64,000 nt of DNA from Beroe forskalii (taxonomy: Eukaryota; Ctenophora; Nuda; Beroida; Beroidae): the NCBI GenBank assembly GCA_011033025.1, contig WFMF01000082.1:310001-374000 (forward strand), written 5' to 3'. Below, piece after piece: positions 38,401 to 47,400 of this stretch. Both the position numbers and the translations under genes were made by a program. The notes under the pieces are model-generated. The model saw nothing but the letters and a program-made list of their open reading frames with translations, was not told the origin of the DNA and did not search any database. Numbering within the stretch: position 1 is the first letter of the stretch; every line of letters starts with the position of its first letter.

Positions 38401-41400
38401 TCTCTCTTCCTGAGCATTTTAGGGCATATCTTTATCAACAATCGTCTAAAGCAACCGTCGATAAATTGCTTAAAACACAGGTTGCTAACGGATTTTCGAA
38501 AATCGCCGAAAATTTGCTTCATGTATGGCTTAAAAACTGTTTTTCGGTCATAACTTTTTCTCTGATCATTTTAGGGCATATGTTTATTAACAAGTCGTAT
38601 ATAAACATGGCCATTGCGCTTCGTTTGCGCCCAAAACGAAGTCTCCATGACCTTCCTGAGCCAAATTATGAAATATCAAGCCTGCGCATAACCTTAAGAA
38701 AAAGGGCGTGGTCAATATCGACTTGTCGCCATCCAGATCAGATGTCGTGACCGAGCTAATTCGATTCTACATGGTCTAAAGGCCTAGCAACCGTCGATAA
38801 ATCGCTTCAAACACAGGTTACTAACGGTTTTTCGAAAATTACCGAAAATTTGCTTCTCGTATGGCTTAAAAACTGTTTTCGGTCATAACTTTTCTCTGAT
38901 CATTTTAGGGCATATGTTTATTAACAAGTCGTATATAAACATGGCCATTGCGCTTCGTTTGCGCCCAAAACGAAGTCTCTACGACCTTCCTGGGCCAAGT
39001 TATGAAAAATCAAGCCTGCGCGTAATCGCAAAAAGGGTGTGGTCAATATCGACTTGTCGCCATCGAGATCAGATGTCGTGACCGAGCTAATTCGATTCTA
39101 CATCGTCTAAAGGCCTAGTAACCGTCGAGAAATCGCTTTTAACACGGGTTGCTAACGGATGGACATTTCGTCTTGGACTAAACGGGTACACTTCACGAGG
39201 GCATAGCCCGCGGGATGTATCCGGTTTTGACCCGCAGCCTGAAGGGCGTGGGTCTTATGCAATATAGTCCGATCCCCATCAGGCAAGTGTCTATGAATTT
39301 GGATATCCATGAAAACGTCAGAGAGTTCTAAAGATCCCTGATTTTGCCTTACATGTTTTCAAGAATCACGATATCACGCCGTCCTGATAATTGCTCTTCA
39401 CCACACCTTCCACCCTCGTTTACAGCTCTTATTCTGTGGGAAACATGAGTTGCTGTCCACTTTGTACTTTGCTGTTACCTACTGGCAGTATCCCTGCCGA
39501 GTGCTTATAATTCTGAGTTAGTGTCGGTAACACGGAGCAACATGTTACAGGCTCTGATCTCATGTAGCTACCATCTATAACTGGGCTCAAGGATCTATAT
39601 CGCTCTGTGAGAATTATTAAGATGTATCAATGACGATTACTGCTGCGTGTAATGAAAACACCGACTTGGTAAGGGGCATACTTGGGGCACACTTGGGCAC
39701 ACTTGGGGAGATGCCGCACACGGCCCACATGGGGCAAGGGGCATACTTGCGACACTCTATTTTTGGGTAAAAGGCATATTTGGGACACCCTTGAGGGTAA
39801 GGGCATACTTGGGTAAATGCCATGCCTGCGACACAGTTGGGGTAAACCGGTTAAAAGAGCAATGTTCTGGCAGAAGACCGGGAGTAACTAACATGGATAA
39901 CGTGTTGCAGGTGCCGCAGAAGAACCTGGTCGTGCTACAGCAGGAGATCCTATCCAGGATGAGGTCATGGAGATAGACGGAGTGGTGGCTGAGATAACTC
40001 AGCTGAGGAAATCTGGGGAATTTCCAGGTACTCGCTTTTGGTTCTAATATATCGAGCCTGACAATGAACATATGTGGTACGTGGTGGTACCACAAGGAGG
40101 ACTGGAAGTGGTTTGAAATTAAAGGCTATGATTTTTTTCATTGAAGTACTTCCATGATAATTATTTATATTACCCGTATAAATCGACCGTATTTGATGAA
40201 ATTTCTTTTTACTCTATATTGATACCCCTACTGATAGCTCACACTTATACTCTTATAGCCTCCTGTAACGCAGGGGAGAGAGGGAGTGGGACCCCTCCCT
40301 CGAGGGGGAGCAGCCCCCTTCCCTCCGCCCCGGGGAGCAGCCCCCTTCCCTCCGCCCCGGATGTGGGGGAATATCTCGTCCTGGACACTAACGTCCTCAT
40401 CCACGACCTTCCTTTCGTCAGAGACCTGGTCGAGTGCGCGGACTCGGGTAAGGAACCTATGCGGTTTGTTAACTAGGCTGCAGGCCACGACCATCTAATG
40501 ATTGATTGATTTAATCTCATAATCTGCACTTCTTGGCGATGAGAGTAGCAAGTGAAGACGCCAGACGGCTTAAATTTGTCACAAATCAGATGTGATCACG
40601 TGCGACTTTCACACTTAAACATGGACACTCACTGTTTCCTATTGGTTGATACGAAGTCAGGCAGTCCCTATTGGTTGGTATGAAACCACGTGAGTACACG
40701 TGACACCGCAATCGATATTTCAGTAAGAAACGGCGTGGTTGTTATTCCTTGGATAGTGCTCCAAGAGCTCGACGGACTCAAGTCTTCTGCAGCTGTGAAG
40801 TCCGCCGCAAGAAAAGCAACAAACTTCCTCCTGGTTTGTTCATTTCACTTAAATTTAATGGCTTATCCGTGCTGTCAGCCAATAGCGCAGGACGCTGGTG
40901 TCGCGCGTTCCAAAAATGAGAATCATTCTGAAATTTCCGAGTCGCGCGGCACCATGTATGTACGCGCCTCTACTGTTTGGTCGGTATTATGTACGTACAT
41001 GGCAGTCGTGTGGAAGATTTAGGTGGAGTCCGCTTAGCTCAGGCGATTCCGCTTAGCTGAGTCCGCTGAGCGGATTCTTCCTTTCTTTGACATCGAGAAA
41101 GAAAATCGGATATTCCAATGCTTGTGCCTAATTCCGCAGTTTTTCCTTATTCAATTATTGATATCCAGGAGCAAAGGAAAAACAAATCACGCTGCATCCT
41201 GTTTGAGGCGGACTCCCGGGAGCGCACTGAGCTACCGGATGACAGGATCATACAATGCATGGAGTGGGTCAGAGAATCAGGTGAGTGGATCAGGGGATCA
41301 GGTGAGTGGATCAGAGGATCAGGTAAGTGGATCAGAGGATCAAGTAATGTATCAGAGGGTCAGATGAATGGATCAGAGGAACAGGTGAGTGGAACAGAGG

Positions 41401-44400
41401 ATCAGGTGATTAGAGAATCAGACAGATGAGTGGATCAGAGAATCAGATGAGTGGATCAGGGGATCAGAGGATCAGGTGAGTGGATCAGAGGATCAGGTGA
41501 GTGTATCAGAGGATCAGGTGAGTGGATCAGAGGATCAGGTGAGTGGATCAGAGGATCAGGTGAGTGTATCAGAGGATCAGGTGAGTGGATCAGAGGATCA
41601 GGTGAGTGGATCAGGGGATCAGGTGAGTGGATCAGAGAACCAGGTGAGAAAATCAGAAGATCAGGTGGGTGGATCAGAGAATCAGGTGAGAAGATCAGAG
41701 GATCAGGTGAGTGTATCAGAGGGTCAGGTGAGAAGATCAGATGATCGGTCTCAATGAAATATTGCGACCTTGCACTCGGTGTGTAATATCACGGTATGCA
41801 CCTTCTGCTCGTTAAACCATTCATTACCAAAACATTTTATCCTCAATTTAATGTAATTTTATTACCAAGTTGATAGACTCTAGATATTTCATTTCAGAAA
41901 TCGAGGAAAAATGTGTTTTCCTCGTCTCTGAAGACAAAAACTTGTGTTTGAAAAGCGATGTGAAAGGATTCCCTGCACATAGTATCGCTGAAATCAGAGA
42001 AATGATGATCAGTGATTCGGGGGACGTTGGAAAGGATACTGTTTTGGAGGCAAAGCTAGATTCGAAGTGGTTAGGTATGTTGCATCTCTATGTTATTTGA
42101 GGGATTGCTGCAAACTGGCTGAATGTGACTTTTTGACTTGTGTGTCAATGGTAATTGGTTGCACCGCCTGCTATGTGGCTGTTTGTTGTAGATTCTCTTG
42201 TCTGTGATTCTGTGATTAATGCCTGAATGATAAAAGCCCTGATCTTGCAATGCATGAACATCTCATTCTCTCATTTCATTAAAATTAGATGAAACTAATA
42301 AGATATAGATATAATAGTCTCACGCACATTTAACATAGCTCCTCTGCGAATTACATCCCTTGATATCTAGCGTCTCTCACATACACTTTATAAGGATGCT
42401 AAATGAAAAACCATCTATTACATGAGCTCTATTTGATAAATCCGACACCACATCAGTGTTATATCTTCTCTACATCAACATTATATAAAATAGATCTTTG
42501 CTAATTCACATGCCAAGTTATCATGCGTCTTCTTTGTAGCCTCATGTAATTTATAGCCCCAAGATGAATATTATTCACAGTCATCCCCAAACCACAGCTA
42601 TATAACCTACGTGTTACAAATATGCAGGACGTTCGACTATTATATTACTTTATGAAAGCCATTCATAACATATCTAAATTTATCACGGCTCCACTCTTCA
42701 GTGTCGCGTGATAAATTAGATATAAATATTTCGTAGCAAGCTACTCAATATTTATATCCTATTACATACTCATTTCATTCGTATGTAATAGAGATATGTT
42801 AATTCCTGGTCTTTCGCTAAAGTACATATATAAATGTTGATTAACTTGCTACGAAATATTTATAATATGTACTTTAGCGAAAGACCAGGAATTAACATAT
42901 CTCTATTACATACGAATGAAATGAGTATGTAATAGGATATAAATATTGAGTAGCTTGCTACGAAATATTTATATCTAATTTATCACGCGACACTCGAAGA
43001 GTGGAGCCGTGATAAATTTAGATATGTTATGAATGGCTTTCGCTAAAGTAATATAATAGTCGAACGTGTCCTGCATATTTGTAACACGTAGGTTATATAT
43101 AGCTGTGGTTTGGGGATGACTGTGAATAATATTCATCTTGGGGCTATAAATTACATGAGGCTACAAAGAAGACGCATGATAACTTGGCATGTGAATTAGC
43201 AAAGATCTATTTTATATAATGTTGATGTAGAGAAGATATAACACTGATGCGGTGTCGGATTTATCAAATAGAGCTCATGTAATAGATGGGTTTTTCATTT
43301 AGCATCCTTATAAAGTGTATGTGAGAGACGCTAGATATCAAGGGATGTAATTCGCAGAGGAGCTATGTTAAATGTGCGTGAGACTATTATATCAATTGAT
43401 ATATTATTGGATAGATTTTGATTAATGAGGATTGATGAACTTTATTCAGCTCGGTATTTTTTCAGATTAGATTAAAAATTTGATTTCCATACGCAATACG
43501 GTAAGTTCTGAGTCTATGCTTCGCTGCATGATGGATAACAGTAGGACCTTAACTTACCGGGATATTTGTCATGATAAGGATTCCGGTAACTGTTCTTATC
43601 AACGATGACACGTGACCACATTATACCTGTTTATACAACAGCTTTAGCTAATTGACTGGAATAATTGGATCCTAGACGGGCCAATTACTGAATTGACATG
43701 ATCAGGATGCTTGCAATGGCTTCGATTTCGCCATTTCCTAGCTGAACAATAACAATTGGTTTCGATCTCATTAGTAATTCAGTCCATTATATTTCGTGGG
43801 AAAGTGTGGAATCCCCTTAGGACCCCGGTAACTTTAAAAGGTTCTTTTCATGATTGATAGAATCTCTATTTTCCATTGTTGACATTGGCACTGTGACCCC
43901 GTAACACCTAAGTTTTGCTGCACCGTGATAGACTTGACATTTAATCTGATTACTCTGAACAGGAACTAATTAGGCCCCATCGCTATGTAAACATTGCTGC
44001 TGCCGCTTCGTTTCTCTGTCATCTTCTTTTGCTAAAATCTGCCCCTATTTATCCTTTACCAGGTCTTCAGCAGTTTTTAATGTTTATGAATAGATGATTC
44101 TTAAGATGATTACTCCAGGGCCGTAATTCTCAATTTTGATATGGGGGGGGGCTGGGCGAGTGAAGTGAGCCCAGAGAACGGGGTCCAGGGGCGGGGGGCT
44201 AGGGGGCAGAGCCCCCGGAGGCAGCGGTCTGGGGGCACAGCCCCCAGCGGGGTCCAGGGGCAGTGCCCCTGGCCTGGGGTTAGGGGGGCGAGCCCCCCGG
44301 AAAATTTTTGGGTTTTTCAATGTCTGAGAATGAATTTCGGGCTACAGAAATGGGTAAGAATCATGAAAATGATAAGTCTTATACAATGGTACTTTGACAA

Positions 44401-47400
44401 GTTTTGAGCAACTTTTCAAGCCGTGTGTAGTACAATTTGTGCCTTTTCCCAACTGATGGCCCATTTTTTAGCGCAGAGCGCTTGCTTGTTTTTAGGCCTA
44501 AAATTGTTATGAACATCATTGAATCTTTTTTATTCATTCCAGTGACACTTGCATACATCTATGAGGATTATCCGATTATATGAGCATGATAATCAATTAT
44601 TTCTTTCTTTATTATTATTTTTGCCCACTGACTATATATACATTGATTGATCAGATTACTGCACTTCTGTACTGTGGTTTGTTGATGATAATACCATGGA
44701 TTACCTACAAACTAGCCTACATGAAGTGTTGATATGATGTGCAAACCTTCACAATTGCAAATGATGCATCAAAATCATTCCGTATTTAATAAGTAAACTG
44801 TAAAGATCAATTAAGTTGGAAATTTTAATAGGGAGTTTTAAGTTTTTCTGAGTCGTTCAAAAATCTTGGGGGGCTTCGTACCGGGGAATTACGGCCCTGG
44901 ATTACTCTGCATGTTAATTTGATTTTGATTTTTAAGCAGATGTGAAAATATACGGGGTAATCTTTGAGTGAATTCTGTGATGGTATCTTCCATTTGATTC
45001 CTGACTGTAGAAACTATAGAAGTTATAGAGTTTAATCCCGATATTGTGTTTACTGTTGAGGGAGTGAGATAGGGATGTATTTGTACAATGTATGTACATG
45101 ATTTATCAGATGATTATTTTCTCAAATACGCTATGTTTGGCTAATCGTTTAGGGCCGGATTACACAATTTTCGTGTTAGGTCGACCTAAGAGGCTCTAAT
45201 TTTAAGGAGGAGCTCTAAGGAGCACCTCCTGTAGGTCCTCCTTTAGCAAAATCGGTATTACCCAATTCATAAAGGTCGACCTAAACCGTAAAGGAGGAGG
45301 TCGTCCTCAAACGCTAAGGAGCATCTTAGGAGCAGCTCCTCCTTTGACACTTTCTGTGATTACCCAAATTAAAGAAGCAACTCAGTTAAGGAGCAGGTCC
45401 ATATATGGTAGAGACCACCATATAAGGGAAGTTATATGGAAGTGAAATTGAATTGAGAAATTAGATGCAAATTGAATCTGTTAGCAAATGAAATTATAGA
45501 TGGGTTTGAATGTGCTCGGTGCCAGTGTAATGGAGTTTACTGCTGGTGAGTAAATACTTGCAATGATGGGGCTCTTGCCTCGTTAAAAAATAAACATACC
45601 TTATCAGTCAATCAAACACAGTTGCTGGATAATAGACCTATTGTCAATTCGAGTGATTGAAGCCTACGGTGGGGCACTCACACAGTTCCCAAAAGCATGA
45701 GAGCTGTCACTGCCAGCTCTGTTTACCCTGATTGCTGAATTGAGATTGAATATAAATGAAAATTTTGTGCACATAATTCCAGAGCTTATTATCGGTTTTA
45801 CCGTTTACGAATTCCAATAAAACACCACATTATGGAGGTAAATTGTTGAAAGATTTTGGCTGTTTTTGCTTTTTGAACCGATCACAACAGGACTGCAAAC
45901 TCAGCTAACAGCAAATTATAAATTTAACTATTGAAATTTATCTGCTCTCTTCACTCTTGTGACAACGATGTAACTCCAAAGTATTATCACATATAACGTG
46001 CAGTTTAAGGAGCACCTCCTGGTTTTAAGGACGAGCTGGAGGTACCTTAAAAATTCGCCGTTTAAGGAGCAGCTAAAGGACCAACTTAAGGACGAGGTGG
46101 ATTGGGTAATACCGATTTTTCGGGAATTTTAAGGTCGACCTAACTCGCTAAGGAGCACCTTAAAATCGCCTTATAGGAGCACATTGGGTAATACGGAATT
46201 TTAAGGTGGACCTTAAACTGCAGTTTGGGCCGTTTTAAGGAGCACATAGGGCTTAAGGTCGACCTTAAACGGTTGTGTAATCCGGCCCTTAGACTCACAT
46301 AATATTCTAGCTGAATGAGACTTGTAACGATGCCTGGCATTTTAATTACCATTCTTGAATCTTTGTACCATAATTGCTGAGATGCCTGCTATCGCTGATT
46401 GAACCTTTGGAAATTAAATAAGTAAAAACTAAATTCTCTGAAGTTATATTATTTCCAGTTTTGGTTTATATTTATGAATTTGACGGATGTTGCTCAGCCA
46501 TAGAACAGCTGTAATGTCTGGTTGCAGAACACTCCACACCTCAGCAGGGTACTCAACTGACGAAAACAGTCCTCCACCCCAGCCCAGACACCGGGGCAGC
46601 GCCCCAGCCCAGCCCTGGCACCGGGGCAGCGCCCCATCCACCCCCAAAGTGAGAGAATCTGCTCCCTCAGACCTCACCAGCGCACTGCCTGCCACTCCAG
46701 TCAGCGGATCTAGGATCAAGTCACGGGGGAGGAACTCTCCTAACTTACTGTCCAGTATCATGACATCGTCATCAGCAGCTGCAGGTTCGAGGAAAGATGA
46801 TCAGGGGGCTGGCAAGCCCCCCGCGGCGGTTTGCGAGCCCGAGGGCCCGAAGGGCCCGAGGGCGAGCATTGGACGGCGAACATAACAGTGCGAGGGCCGA
46901 AGGCCCGAGCTGCGAGCCCGAGGACCCGAAGGGTCCGAGGGCGAGCATTGGACGGCGATTCTAACGAGAGAAATCTCATGTATTTCGCCACATTTCACAA
47001 AGAAATTCGGGCAATTTCCCGTAATTGGATTTCCACCAAAATCGATACGTCGCATGTTTGAGGGTCAAAGGTGCAACTGTCAAAATTTCAGATCGATTGG
47101 ATAAAAGATGCCCAAGTTATGACAACTTATTCGCACTGAAATCGTACACGCGATGCGTACGCATCGCTGCGCTTGCCAGCCCCCATATATATATGTTTTG
47201 TGGATTCGCCAAATTTGAAAATTTTTTACGGAACCTTCCCGACGATCAAATCGATTGAAAATTGAGTTTTCGCGCCTTCGCTGTGCGCGCGCTCGGAGTT
47301 TCAAATTTGAGATCAATTCATTCAAAAATGGCTGAGTTATTACTACTTGAAATCGCCGAAATAACATACCAATAGAGAACATTTTAAGGCGAAAAGTGTA

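Larger units (their letters stand above)
34280..39180. mobile_element. 4.9-kb TIR transposon inserted in copy 2
   Basis: The ends are TAGTCCAA and TTGGACTA (right-hand TIR begins, inverted, TAGTCCAAGACGAAATGTCC). The direct repeat AAC flanks it at 34277-34279 and 39181-39183, and the uninterrupted site is in copy 1 at 26310-26312. Both arms consist of tandem units of about 330-340 bp in inverted orientation (about two on the left, three on the right), with motifs such as GCGCTTCGTTTGCGCCCAAA. No transposase was recognised. Inside lie a nested TIR element and a LINE fragment. The superfamily is uncertain. Confidence 0.8.
32788..44062 (+). repeat. large direct duplication, copy 2
   Basis: It matches 24621-31946 in order. 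It carries the end of exon 4, then a 4.9-kb transposon (34280-39180), then exons 5-9 and following intron with a 1.09-kb palindrome. Coding differences from copy 1 are few (for example EYLVLDTN for EYIVLDTN). Either an allelic haplotype left uncollapsed in the assembly or a true tandem duplication. Confidence 0.85.

Noticed and set aside
38226-38750. 174-codon frame at the right arm of the 4.9-kb transposon
   Set aside because: It is made of the arm's tandem units, which occur in inverted orientation on the left. It is a repeat-derived frame and not a transposase.
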